Of a DNA stretch of 64,000 nucleotides, positions 22,084 through 31,091 are shown in pieces (position 1 is the first letter of the stretch; each line of letters opens with the position of its first letter). The stretch comes from Bradyrhizobium diazoefficiens (GTDB taxonomy: Bacteria; Pseudomonadota; Alphaproteobacteria; Rhizobiales; Xanthobacteraceae), in assembly GCF_016616235.1 (NCBI RefSeq), contig NZ_CP067100.1, forward strand, positions 3,965,001 to 4,029,000. The letters run 5' to 3'. The translations under genes and the position numbers were made by a program. The notes under the pieces are model-generated. The model was given only the letters and a program-made list of their open reading frames with translations, was not told the origin of the DNA and did no database searches.

Positions 22084-23067
22084 CTACGCCACCGTCAGCT
22101 TCACACCCATTCGTCCCGCCAGCTCCTGCACGAACTGCCAGGCGACACGGCCCGAGCGCGAGCCGCGTGTGGTCGACCATTCCAGCGCCTCGCGCTCCAG
22201 CGCCTCGTCGTCGACGTTAATGCCGAAATGACTGCAATAGCCGCGCACCATGGCGAGGTATTCGTCCTGGCTGCAACGGTGGAAGCCAAGCCACAGGCCG
22301 AAGCGATCCGACAGCGACACCTTCTCCTCGACGGCTTCGCCGGGATTGATCGCGGTCGAGCGTTCGTTCTCGATCATCTCACGCGCCAGCAGATGGCGGC
22401 GGTTCGAGGTGGCGTAGAGGATGACGTTCTCGGGCCGGCCCTCGATGCCGCCTTCGAGCACGGCCTTGAGTGACTTGTACGACGCATCATTGCCGTCGAA
22501 GGAGAGATCGTCGCAGAACACGATGAAGCGGAAGGAGGAGGCGCGTAAGCGCTCCATCAGCGCGGGCAGGCTCTCGATGTCCTCGCGATGGATCTCGATC
22601 AGCTTCAACCTGTCCGCCGGCTTGCGCTCCGCATTGATGCTGGCATGCGCGGCCTTCACCAGCGACGACTTACCCATGCCGCGCGCGCCCCAGAGCAGGG
22701 CGTTGTTGGCGGGCAGCCCATTGGCGAAGCGCTCGGTGTTCTCCATCAGGATGTCGCGCATCCTGTCGACGCCCTTCAGCAGGAACAGCTCGACCCGGCT
22801 GACCCGTGGCACCGCCGAGAGTCGGCCGTCGGGATGCCAGACATAGGCGTCCGCCCGTTCGAACGCCTCTGGGATGACGGCGGGCTTGCGCTGGGCGGCG
22901 AGATGCGCCGCAATGGTCTCCAGTGCGCGGACAATGCGCTCCTGGGAGAGGTCGGCCGGGGCTGCCTTGAGCTCAGCCTTGGGGCGATTTGCCGCGATGC
23001 GGGCGGGCTTGCGGGCAGGGGTGTGGGGGCCTTTGCCGGCCGGGCTTTTGCTTGGTTTTTTGGGCAT
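22084..23067 (-). CDS. DUF815-family ATPase
   Basis: 327 residues from the ATG at 23067, with AGGAAC upstream. A basic, Lys/Pro-rich N-terminus is followed by a P-loop ATPase core: Walker A in LWGARGMGKSSLVKA, and a Walker B-like segment FIVFCDDLSFDG. This AAA+ family is widespread in alphaproteobacteria but its substrate is not established. It is transcribed away from yajC. Confidence 0.85.
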   Translation of the reverse strand: MPKKPSKSPAGKGPHTPARKPARIAANRPKAELKAAPADLSQERIVRALETIAAHLAAQRKPAVIPEAFERADAYVWHPDGRLSAVPRVSRVELFLLKGVDRMRDILMENTERFANGLPANNALLWGARGMGKSSLVKAAHASINAERKPADRLKLIEIHREDIESLPALMERLRASSFRFIVFCDDLSFDGNDASYKSLKAVLEGGIEGRPENVILYATSNRRHLLAREMIENERSTAINPGEAVEEKVSLSDRFGLWLGFHRCSQDEYLAMVRGYCSHFGINVDDEALEREALEWSTTRGSRSGRVAWQFVQELAGRMGVKLTVA

Positions 23068-23248
23068 ATCTGAAGTTCCTGAGAACGCAGCCTTATCGGG
23101 CCTGACGGCGCGCTGCAAGGTGGCCAAAAGGGCGGTCTGGCAGCGTTGCAATTGGGGCGGTGGCCGCTATAGTCCGCGCGAATTTGACCGAACCGGTCGC
23201 CTTTGAGGGCCTGACCGGCTGTCCCCCGTTCTCACGAGGATCGTCCGA

Positions 23249-23617
23249 ATGCTGATTACCCCTGCGTATGCCCAGGCTGCGGGCGCCGGCGACACCAACA
23301 GCATGTTGATGTCGCTGCTGCCGTTCGCCCTGATCTTCGTGATCATGTACTTCCTGATTCTGCGTCCGCAGCAGAAGAAGGTGAAAGACCACGCCGATCT
23401 CGTGAAGAACATCCGCCGCGGCGACACCGTCGTGACCTCGGGCGGCCTTGTCGGCAAGGTCACCAAGGTCGTCGACGACGACCAGATCGAATTCGAGATA
23501 TCCGATGGCGTGCGCGTGCGGCAGATGCGCCAGATGATCTCCGGCGTGCGTGCCAAGGGCGAGCCGGCCAAGGAAAGCGCGAAGGAAGCCGCCAAGGACG
23601 ACACCGCGGCGAAGTGA
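23249..23617 (+). CDS. yajC: Preprotein translocase subunit YajC
   Basis: 122 residues. One N-terminal transmembrane helix (LLPFALIFVIMYFLILRPQQ) ends in the family signature RPQQKK, followed by a small beta domain (GDTVVTSGGLVGKV). YajC associates with SecDF at the Sec translocon. It is the first gene of yajC-secD-secF. Confidence 0.95.
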   Translation: MLITPAYAQAAGAGDTNSMLMSLLPFALIFVIMYFLILRPQQKKVKDHADLVKNIRRGDTVVTSGGLVGKVTKVVDDDQIEFEISDGVRVRQMRQMISGVRAKGEPAKESAKEAAKDDTAAK

Positions 23618-23676
23618 GCGCTTTCCCGCGAGTTTCCTAAGTTTGCTGCAAGCTCCTGATCTGACAGGTCCAGTCG

Positions 23677-25281
23677 ATGTTGTATTTCACGCGGTGGAGG
23701 GCGCTCGGGATTATCCTGACAGCGCTGATCGTGTGCCTCTGCGCGGTCCCGAACTTCTTCCCCGAGGCGCAGGTCAAGACCTGGCCCGCCTGGGCGCAGC
23801 GCCGGCTCGTGTTGGGTCTCGATTTGCAGGGCGGCTCCTCTCTGCAGCTTGAAGTCGATTCCGCATATGTGAAAAAGGAGCGGCTGGAGCAGATCCGGGA
23901 CGACGTCCGTCGCGTGCTGCGCGAGGCCAAGATCGGCTTCACCGGCGGCGTGACGGTACGCAACGACGCGGCCGAAGTTCGCATCACCAAGGACACCGAT
24001 CTTCAGCCTGCGCTTGCCAAGCTGCGCGAGTTGGCCCAGCCGATTGGCGGCCTGATGGGGTCCGGCGGACAGCGCGACCTTGAAGTCGTCGACGCCGGTG
24101 GCGGATTGATCCGCCTCAGTATTCCGGAGGCCGCGATGCTCGATCGCATGCGCAAGACCATCGAGCAATCGATCCAGATCGTCGAGAAGCGCGTCAACGA
24201 GCTCGGCACCGTCGAACCCATCATCCAGCGTCAGGGTAACGACCGCATCCTGGTGCAGGTGCCGGGTTTGCAGGATCCCACCCACTTGAAGGAATTGCTG
24301 GGCAAGACCGCGAAGATGGAATTCCGCATGGTCGATCCCTCGGTGCCGCCGGACCAGGCGCAGCAGGGCAGGATTCCGCCGGAGTCCGAGTTCCTGGCGG
24401 CCGCCAATCCTCCGCCGCCCGGCTACGTCGTGAAGAAGCAGGTGCTGGTTGCGGGCGGCGACCTGAAGAACGCCCAAGCGACCTTCGACCAGCGTACCAA
24501 TGAGCCGGTCGTCAGCTTTCAGTTCAACACCTCGGGAGCGCGCAAGTTCGCGCAGGCGACGCAGGAGAATGTCGGGCTGCCCTTCGCGATCGTACTCGAC
24601 AACAAGGTGATCTCGGCGCCGGTCATCCGCGAACCGATCACCGGCGGTCAGGGCCAGATCTCCGGCAGTTTCACCGTGCAGTCGGCCAACGACCTCGCAA
24701 TCCTCTTGCGCGCCGGCGCGCTGCCGGCGCCCCTGACGGTCGTGGAAGAGCGCACGGTCGGTCCGGGCCTCGGCCAGGACTCGATCGAGAAGGGCGAGCT
24801 CGCCGCCTATGTCGGCTCGATCCTGGTCGTTGTGTTCATGCTGTTGACATACCGGCTGTTCGGCGTATTCGCCAACATCGCCGTCTGTATCAACGTCGCA
24901 ATGATCTTCGGCCTGTTGTCGCTGCTCAGCGCCACACTGACGCTGCCCGGCATCGCCGGCATCGTGCTGACGGTCGGTATCGCGGTCGACTCCAACGTGC
25001 TGATCTATGAGCGCATCCGCGAGGAGTTGCGCGGCGGCAGAAGCCCGATCTCGGCGATCGACGCAGGCTTCACCCGGGCGCTTGCCACCATTCTCGACTC
25101 CAACATCACCACATTCATCGCCGCTGCAGTGCTGTTCATGATCGGCACCGGTCCGGTGCGCGGCTTCGCAGTGACGCTCGGCATCGGCATCATCACGACG
25201 GTCTTCACCGCCTTCACCATGACTCGCCTGATCGTGGCATGGTGGGTGCAGTGGAAGCGGCCGAAGACTGTGCCGATTTGA
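23677..25281 (+). CDS. secD: Protein translocase subunit SecD
   Basis: 534 residues. The N-terminal helix is followed by a large periplasmic P1 region (about residues 40-340) and an RND-type C-terminal membrane domain with five helices (VGSILVVVFMLLTYRLFG onward, then GIAVDSNVLIYERIREE). SecD/SecF use the proton gradient to complete protein translocation. It is separated from secF by 16 bp. Confidence 0.97.
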   Translation: MLYFTRWRALGIILTALIVCLCAVPNFFPEAQVKTWPAWAQRRLVLGLDLQGGSSLQLEVDSAYVKKERLEQIRDDVRRVLREAKIGFTGGVTVRNDAAEVRITKDTDLQPALAKLRELAQPIGGLMGSGGQRDLEVVDAGGGLIRLSIPEAAMLDRMRKTIEQSIQIVEKRVNELGTVEPIIQRQGNDRILVQVPGLQDPTHLKELLGKTAKMEFRMVDPSVPPDQAQQGRIPPESEFLAAANPPPPGYVVKKQVLVAGGDLKNAQATFDQRTNEPVVSFQFNTSGARKFAQATQENVGLPFAIVLDNKVISAPVIREPITGGQGQISGSFTVQSANDLAILLRAGALPAPLTVVEERTVGPGLGQDSIEKGELAAYVGSILVVVFMLLTYRLFGVFANIAVCINVAMIFGLLSLLSATLTLPGIAGIVLTVGIAVDSNVLIYERIREELRGGRSPISAIDAGFTRALATILDSNITTFIAAAVLFMIGTGPVRGFAVTLGIGIITTVFTAFTMTRLIVAWWVQWKRPKTVPI

Positions 25282-25297
25282 CAATTCGAGGCCGGCT

Positions 25298-26323
25298 GTG
25301 ACCACTACTCAACTCGTTCTCACTTCTCTCGGCGTCCTGATTGCCGTGCTGACCGTGGTCAGCGTGCTTGGCCTCCTGCCGTCGCTGCGCATCGTCCCGG
25401 ACAATACGCATTTCGACTTCACGCGCTTCCGCCGCATCAGCTTCCCGATGTCGGCTGTGCTGTCGATCGTCGCCATCACGCTGTTCTTCACGCACGGCCT
25501 GAACTTCGGCATCGACTTCAAGGGCGGCACCTTGATGGAGGTACGCGCCAAGTCAGGCTCCGCCGATCTTGCGCAGATGCGCACGAGCCTTGGCAGCCTC
25601 GGTCTCGGCGAAGTCCAGCTGCAGCAATTCGGCGGCCCCGCCGACGTGCTTCTCCGCGTTGCTGAGCAGCCGGGCGGCGACAAGGCGCAGCAGGCAGCCG
25701 TCGACAAAGTTCGCGGCGCCCTCGGCGAGTCCGTGGAGTATCGCCGCGTCGAGGTGGTGGGCCCGCGGGTCTCCGGCGAGCTGCTGGGTTGGGGCATGGC
25801 CGGCCTGATGCTCGCGATCGGCGCGATCCTGCTCTACCTCTGGTTCCGCTTCGAGTGGCAGTTCGCGCTCGGCGCCATGATCGCCAACGTGCACGACATC
25901 GTGCTGACGATCGGTTTCATGTCGATCAGCCAGGTCGATTTCGACCTGACCAGCATCGCGGCGCTGCTCACCATTCTCGGCTATTCGCTCAACGACACCG
26001 TCGTCATCTACGACCGTATCCGCGAGATGCTGCGCCGCTACAAGAAGATGCCGATGCCGCAGCTGCTCAACGAGTCCATCAACTCGACGCTGTCGCGCTC
26101 CATCATCACCCACTTCACGGTGACGCTGGCGCTGCTGGCCCTGCTGCTGTTCGGCGGCCATGCGATCCACAGCTTCACCGCGGTGATGATGTTCGGCGTG
26201 GTGCTGGTCGGCACCTACACCTCGATCTTCATCGCGGCCCCGATCCTGATCTATCTCGGCGTCGGCGAACATCGCGAGGATGCGCCCGAGACGGCCACGC
26301 CGGCGAAGAAAACCAAGGCATGA
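25298..26323 (+). CDS. secF: Protein translocase subunit SecF
   Basis: 341 residues from a GTG start. It has the SecF family N-terminal segment with FGIDFKGGTLMEVR, then the C-terminal RND membrane domain with GYSLNDTVVIYDRIRE, which carries the conserved Asp and Arg of the proton path. It works with SecD and YajC. Confidence 0.96.
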   Translation: MTTTQLVLTSLGVLIAVLTVVSVLGLLPSLRIVPDNTHFDFTRFRRISFPMSAVLSIVAITLFFTHGLNFGIDFKGGTLMEVRAKSGSADLAQMRTSLGSLGLGEVQLQQFGGPADVLLRVAEQPGGDKAQQAAVDKVRGALGESVEYRRVEVVGPRVSGELLGWGMAGLMLAIGAILLYLWFRFEWQFALGAMIANVHDIVLTIGFMSISQVDFDLTSIAALLTILGYSLNDTVVIYDRIREMLRRYKKMPMPQLLNESINSTLSRSIITHFTVTLALLALLLFGGHAIHSFTAVMMFGVVLVGTYTSIFIAAPILIYLGVGEHREDAPETATPAKKTKA

Positions 26324-26383
26324 TCCGAACCCTATGCCCTCGCACGCGTTTGCGGGGGTAGTCAGCCCATTCGGACGAGGCTC

Positions 26384-26767
26384 ATGGCCGGCGATCCCAA
26401 CGCTCCGCATTTTCCGCGCTCGGCGCCGATCGAGGCCTATGGCAAGGGCGGTTTTGCCTTTGCCGGCATGTCGCACCGCGGCTCGCTGCTCTGCCTGCCC
26501 GACGCGATCTGGGCCTGGGATGTGACCGACCCTGCGCAGATCGACCGCTATTCGCTGGACCGCGTGTTCACGGCCGCCAACAGCATCGACACGCTGCTGA
26601 TCGGCACCGGAACCGGGCTCTGGCTGCCGCCGCCCGCCCTGCGCCAGGCGCTGAAAGCGGTGAGGGTGGTGCTGGACACGATGCAGACCGGCCCCGCCGT
26701 GCGCACCTACAACATCATGATCGGCGAACGGCGGCGCGTCGCGGCTGCGCTGATCGCCGTGCCATGA
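26384..26767 (+). CDS. Mth938 domain-containing protein (NDUFAF3 homologue)
   Basis: 127 residues of the Mth938/DUF498 fold, with core segment IDTLLIGTGTGLWLPP. The mitochondrial member NDUFAF3 is a complex I assembly factor, and its bacterial orthologues are known to lie next to secDF, as here. It overlaps the next gene by 4 bp (ATGA), giving strong coupling to a homologue of another assembly factor. Function in bacteria is inferred. Confidence 0.85.
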   Translation: MAGDPNAPHFPRSAPIEAYGKGGFAFAGMSHRGSLLCLPDAIWAWDVTDPAQIDRYSLDRVFTAANSIDTLLIGTGTGLWLPPPALRQALKAVRVVLDTMQTGPAVRTYNIMIGERRRVAAALIAVP

Positions 26768-27627
26768 GCAGCGCCGCGCCGCCGCCCGACACCGTTACCT
26801 TCTGCGCCGACCTCGTGCGTAGCCACGACTTTCCGCACTATGCGGCGACGTTGTTCGCGCCTGCCGCCGAGCGCCGCGCGCTATTGGCGCTCTACGCCTT
26901 CAATGTCGAGATCGTCCGCGTCCGCGACCAGGTGAGCCAGCCGTTGCCCGGTGAGATCCGCTTTCAGTGGTGGACCGATCTGCTCGCGGGCCATGTCCAT
27001 GGCAGCGCCGAGGGCAACCCGGTGGCGGCGGAGCTGCTCCGCGCGATCCGCGATTTCGACCTGCCGGTCGAACCGCTGTCGCTGCTCGTCGATGAGCATC
27101 AGTTCGACCTCTACAACGATCCAATGCCGACCATGGCGGCCCTGGAAGGCTATCTGGCGGCGACCTCATCGGCGCTGTTCGCGCTCGCAGCCCGCATCAT
27201 GGCGCCACCTTCGGACGCGACCGAGCATCTCGCCCGGCATGCCGGATTGGCGCAGGGCATGGTCCAGGTCATCGTCAACCTGCCGCGAGACGCCGCGCAC
27301 CGGCAATTGTTCCTGCCGCAGCAGGTGCTGGCGCGCCACAATTGCAGCATGGAGGACGTGTTCGCCGGCAAGGAGACGCCGAACCTGCGCGCCGCGCTGG
27401 AGCAGATCGTGGGCGAGGCGCAGCAGCATTTGGCGACAGCGCTCTCGTTGCTGAGGAAGGTGCCGGCCGCGGCCCGCGCGGCCTTTCTGCCGCTGGGACA
27501 GGTACGGGCCGATCTCAAGCGCCTGTCGCAGCCCGGCCGCAATCCATTCGCCCCGCAGCCGATCTCGCGGCTGCGCGCGCTGTGGACGCTGTGGCGCGCT
27601 TCACGTTCCCGGGAATTTACCAAATAG
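26764..27627 (+). CDS. Squalene/phytoene synthase-like protein (NDUFAF6 type)
   Basis: 287 residues of the squalene/phytoene synthase fold. The Asp-rich substrate motifs are poorly kept: the first region reads NVEIVRVRDQVSQPLPGEI and the second NLPRDAAHRQLFLP, each with only one Asp of the usual set. It is therefore probably not a prenyl synthase. The resemblance and position beside an NDUFAF3 homologue suggest the NDUFAF6 lineage, which assists respiratory complex I assembly in mitochondria. A true isoprenoid role cannot be excluded from sequence alone. Confidence 0.8.
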   Translation: MSSAAPPPDTVTFCADLVRSHDFPHYAATLFAPAAERRALLALYAFNVEIVRVRDQVSQPLPGEIRFQWWTDLLAGHVHGSAEGNPVAAELLRAIRDFDLPVEPLSLLVDEHQFDLYNDPMPTMAALEGYLAATSSALFALAARIMAPPSDATEHLARHAGLAQGMVQVIVNLPRDAAHRQLFLPQQVLARHNCSMEDVFAGKETPNLRAALEQIVGEAQQHLATALSLLRKVPAAARAAFLPLGQVRADLKRLSQPGRNPFAPQPISRLRALWTLWRASRSREFTK

Positions 27628-27672
27628 CGGGTGGCATATCGCCTGAGCCGGCCAAATGCTCTATGCTGTCCC

Positions 27673-28917
27673 ATGGCCGAGTTGTCCCAAAGCAAGTCTG
27701 TCGATCCCGGCGGCTTTCCGGTCGCACCTGAAGACATTCACGCCGCCGCCGAGACCATCCGCGGCGCTGTCGTCGAGACGCCATGCAACTACAGCCGGAC
27801 GCTGAGCAGCATCTGTGGCTGCGACGTCTGGCTGAAATTCGAGAACCTCCAGTTCACCTCCTCGTTCAAGGAGCGCGGCGCCCTCAACCGGCTCACCGCG
27901 CTGACGCCAGGAGAGCGCGCGCGTGGCGTCATCGCGATGTCCGCGGGCAACCACGCACAGGGCGTTGCCTATCACGCGAGGCGGCTCGGCATTCCCGCCA
28001 CCATCGTCATGCCCGTGGGCACGCCGATGGTGAAGGTCGAGAACACCAGGCACCACGGCGCCGAAGTGGTGGTGACGGGCGCGACGCTGGAGGAGGCTGC
28101 GGCGTTCGCGCGCAACCATGGCGAAGCCCGTGGCATGATCTTCGTCCATCCTTACGACGATCCGCTTGTCATCGCCGGACAGGGGACGGTGGGGCTGGAG
28201 ATGCTCAAGGCCGTGCCGGAGCTCGACACGCTGGTCGTCCCGATCGGCGGCGGCGGGCTGATCAGCGGCATCGCCATTGCCGCCAAATCAATCAAGCCGT
28301 CGCTGCGGATTCTTGGCGTCGAAGCCTGGCTCTACCCCTCGATGTACAACGCCATCCACGACGGCAATCTGCCGGCGCGCGGTGACACGCTCGCCGAAGG
28401 CATCGCGGTGAAATCGCCGGGCAAGATCACCACCGAGATCGTCCGCCACCTCGTCGACGACATTGCGCTCGTCAACGAAGCCGAGCTCGAGCGCGCGGTC
28501 GCGACCCTGATCTCGATCGAGAAGACCGTCGTCGAGGGCGCCGGCGCCGCCGGCCTTGCCGCGCTGATGTCCGATCCGTCCCGCTTCGAAGGCCAGAAGG
28601 TCGGCCTGGTGCTGAGCGGCGGCAATATCGACACGCGACTGATCGCTTCGGTCCTGACGCGGGAGCTGGCCCGCGAGGGGCGGCTAACCCAATTATCACT
28701 CGATATTCCGGACCGGCCCGGGCAATTGGCAGCCGTGGCGGCCCTGCTGGCCGAGGCCGGGGCCAACATCATCGAGGTCTCGCACCAGCGGACCTTCTCC
28801 GATCTGCCGGCCAAGGCGACGCTGCTGCAACTCGTGATCGAGACCCGCGATGCCGCGCATCTCGACGAGGTCATGGCCAGGCTCGGGGCCTCTGGACTGA
28901 GCGCACGCTGCACGTGA
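27673..28917 (+). CDS. Threonine ammonia-lyase with C-terminal ACT domain
   Basis: 414 residues from the ATG at 27673 (MAELSQSKSVDPGG). A PLP-dependent fold-type II enzyme converting threonine to 2-oxobutanoate and ammonia. The PLP lysine lies in SSFKERGA and the phosphate loop in GGGGLISG. A single C-terminal ACT domain (LSLDIPDRPGQLAAVAALL) marks the catabolic/short type; it may be regulated by an amino-acid ligand. IlvA or TdcB naming is not certain, so no symbol is given. It is not adjacent to other ilv genes. Confidence 0.9.
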   Translation: MAELSQSKSVDPGGFPVAPEDIHAAAETIRGAVVETPCNYSRTLSSICGCDVWLKFENLQFTSSFKERGALNRLTALTPGERARGVIAMSAGNHAQGVAYHARRLGIPATIVMPVGTPMVKVENTRHHGAEVVVTGATLEEAAAFARNHGEARGMIFVHPYDDPLVIAGQGTVGLEMLKAVPELDTLVVPIGGGGLISGIAIAAKSIKPSLRILGVEAWLYPSMYNAIHDGNLPARGDTLAEGIAVKSPGKITTEIVRHLVDDIALVNEAELERAVATLISIEKTVVEGAGAAGLAALMSDPSRFEGQKVGLVLSGGNIDTRLIASVLTRELAREGRLTQLSLDIPDRPGQLAAVAALLAEAGANIIEVSHQRTFSDLPAKATLLQLVIETRDAAHLDEVMARLGASGLSARCT

Positions 28918-28946
28918 ACGTCGCATCGCGACATCCGACGCGATCG

Positions 28947-30494
28947 CTACTCCGGCAGACCCGCAATACGAAGTGCGTCGCCAAGGGATGAAGCGAGCGC
29001 TGGGTCACAATTGACGCCCGCAAACTGGCGGCCATAGCGAAAGGTCGGGTGCAACTCCAGCACACGCGCAGCCGCCGCCTTCGCTTCCTGCAAGCGTCCG
29101 AGCCTTGCCAGAGCCGCGGCCAATTGCACATGGGTAATGCTGTGGCGGGGATTGGCCTGGACCGCGCGGTAGGCGGCGTGACAGGCCGCCTCATACCGCC
29201 CACGATGGAAGTGCCCCAGAGCCTGCGCGTCGAACGCTGCGAAAGCCCAGGAATCGAACGGGCTGAGCCGCATGCCCTTTTCGCTCCATTCGATCGCGCG
29301 GTCGGCATCGCCACCCCAGCCGAGCATGACACTGCCAAGGATATAGGTCAGCGCCGATGAGGGGCTGATCGCGAGCGCGGCGTCAAGTGCAGTAAAGGCC
29401 GCTGCGCGATCATGCCCATCCATGCCGATCGAAAATCCGGCCAGGGTGAGGGCGACCGCGTCATCCTGCCCGTGGGCGATGGCGGATCGTGCGTGGCGGA
29501 TGGACGCCGTACGATTGGTCTCCTGCAAACCGGCGCGCAGGAACAGGCAATGATGGCACATCGCAGCGTTGCCGTGAGCCAGCGCATAGTCAGGTTCGAG
29601 CGCGATCGAACGTTCGAGCAGCACCAGCGCCTGTGTGACCTGTTCCGGCATGCCGGAATCGACATCCGGCTGGGCACGCAGGGCGAGGTCATAGGCATCG
29701 AGGCTGTCAGGCCGCTTGCGCCTGACCCTGTTGAGCTCGGCGCGCCGCAGGCTCGGCGCGATGGCGCCGACGACCGACATCGCGATGTCGTCCTGGAGGG
29801 CGAAAATATCGTCGGAACGGCGGTCGTAGCGCTCGGCCCATAGATGCACGCCGGTCGAAGCGTCGATCAGCTGACCTGTGATGCGCACGGTCGTGCCGGT
29901 CTTCCGGACGCTGCCTTCCAACACGTACCGCACGCCGAGCTCTCGGCCGACTTGCTTCACGTCGACCACGCGGCCCTTATAGGCGAATGTCGAATTCCGT
30001 GCGATCACGAACAGCCATTTGATGCGCGACAGGCCGGTGACGATGTCGTCGACCATGCCGTCGGCGAAGTAGTCCTGCGCCGCATCGCTGCTCAGATTTG
30101 AAAAGGGCAGCACTGCGACCGATGGCTTCTCGGGCAGCGTCAGCCGTTGCGCTTCTGAGGCGGCCGATGCGTGATCCAGCATCCTCACGGACGGACCGAT
30201 ATAGCGATAGCCACGTCGCGGCAGGGTCTCGATCCAGTGGGCCTCTCCCGAGATATCCGCCAGCATGCGCCGTACAGCTGCGATCTGAACGGTCAGGTTG
30301 CTGTCTTCGACCGTTTGGTTGGGCCACGCCGCCTCGATCAGCTCATCCTTGGAAACCGGCGCGCCGGCCCGCCGCACCAGCAGGGCGAGAAGCAGCACTG
30401 CGCGCTGGCCGAGCGGGGTCGGCTCGGCCCCACCGAAAAGAATCCCCGCGTCAGCGTCGAGCCGGAATGGACCAAATTCAAGGATCGCGGCCAT
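28947..30494 (-). CDS. Winged-helix transcriptional regulator with TolB-like and TPR domains
   Basis: 515 residues. The N-terminal OmpR/CadC-type winged helix (about 1-105) includes LLLALLVRRAGAPVSKDELI and SNLTVQIAAVRRML. A TolB-like/FlgO-type middle domain follows (about 120-250, KPSVAVLPFSNLSSDAAQDY), and TPR-like helices fill the rest. This arrangement is common in rhizobia and sometimes annotated as adenylate cyclase-related, but no cyclase domain is present. There is no transmembrane segment. It is divergent from the cupin gene, a possible target. Confidence 0.85.
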   Translation of the reverse strand: MAAILEFGPFRLDADAGILFGGAEPTPLGQRAVLLLALLVRRAGAPVSKDELIEAAWPNQTVEDSNLTVQIAAVRRMLADISGEAHWIETLPRRGYRYIGPSVRMLDHASAASEAQRLTLPEKPSVAVLPFSNLSSDAAQDYFADGMVDDIVTGLSRIKWLFVIARNSTFAYKGRVVDVKQVGRELGVRYVLEGSVRKTGTTVRITGQLIDASTGVHLWAERYDRRSDDIFALQDDIAMSVVGAIAPSLRRAELNRVRRKRPDSLDAYDLALRAQPDVDSGMPEQVTQALVLLERSIALEPDYALAHGNAAMCHHCLFLRAGLQETNRTASIRHARSAIAHGQDDAVALTLAGFSIGMDGHDRAAAFTALDAALAISPSSALTYILGSVMLGWGGDADRAIEWSEKGMRLSPFDSWAFAAFDAQALGHFHRGRYEAACHAAYRAVQANPRHSITHVQLAAALARLGRLQEAKAAAARVLELHPTFRYGRQFAGVNCDPALASSLGDALRIAGLPE

Positions 30495-30621
30495 AGCCTA
30501 AGAAGGGCACATTTCGCAGCGTTTTTGCAACATTTTCCGAACGGCTTCGCGACTTTCCGCCGCAGCCGGATCACCATGGCGCGGTTTTCAAGGGAAGCCG
30601 CAGCGAGCTTTGGAGGTTCAC

Positions 30622-31083
30622 ATGAGCGCGAAACCAATTATCCGCAGGCCCGGCGACACCAAAGGGGTCATGCTCCGCGGCCACCCGATGGCCTTTCTCG
30701 TGACCGGCGAGGACACCGAGCATACCAGCATGTTCGACTGGACGATCCCGGCAGGGTTTGCCACCGGCCGGCACGTTCACCGCGTGCAGGAAGAGACTTT
30801 TTACATGCTGAAAGGCGAGTGCGAATGGCATGTCGGCGACGAAGTCGTCCGCGCCACACCGGGGACGTACCTCTTCATTCCGCCGGGGGTGCCCCACAAC
30901 ATCACCAATGTCAGCGAAAAAACAGCCCGCGTGCTCATGACGGTGTCTCCGCCGGGGCACGAACGTTACTTCGAGGAGCTCGCCAGGCTGACCGCCAGCG
31001 GACCGCCGGATGCGAAAGCCATCAGCGAATTGCGCGCCCGCTTCGATACTGATCAGCTGTCGGCGCTGACGACCACGGTTTGA
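30622..31083 (+). CDS. Cupin domain-containing protein
   Basis: 153 residues from the ATG at 30622, with GGAGG at 30612-30616; a TTG at 30610 precedes the site and is rejected. A single cupin barrel with the first motif GRHVHRVQEETFYMLKGE (two His, one Glu) and the second PPGVPHNITN (His). Metal ligands are therefore intact. The substrate is unknown. It is divergent from the winged-helix/TPR regulator, with 127 bp between them. Confidence 0.85.
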   Translation: MSAKPIIRRPGDTKGVMLRGHPMAFLVTGEDTEHTSMFDWTIPAGFATGRHVHRVQEETFYMLKGECEWHVGDEVVRATPGTYLFIPPGVPHNITNVSEKTARVLMTVSPPGHERYFEELARLTASGPPDAKAISELRARFDTDQLSALTTTV

Positions 31084-31091
31084 AGTTCGCG

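Noticed and set aside
23167..25305. 712-residue minus-strand reading frame across yajC and secD
   Set aside because: It is the mirror of the Sec genes and has low-complexity Asp/Arg/His composition.
26764..27627. Functional phytoene or squalene synthase
   Set aside because: Both Asp-rich motifs are incomplete and no carotenoid or hopanoid gene is adjacent.
28947..30494. Adenylate cyclase reading of the winged-helix/TPR protein
   Set aside because: There is no cyclase catalytic domain; only the TolB-like middle domain shared with that annotation group is present.
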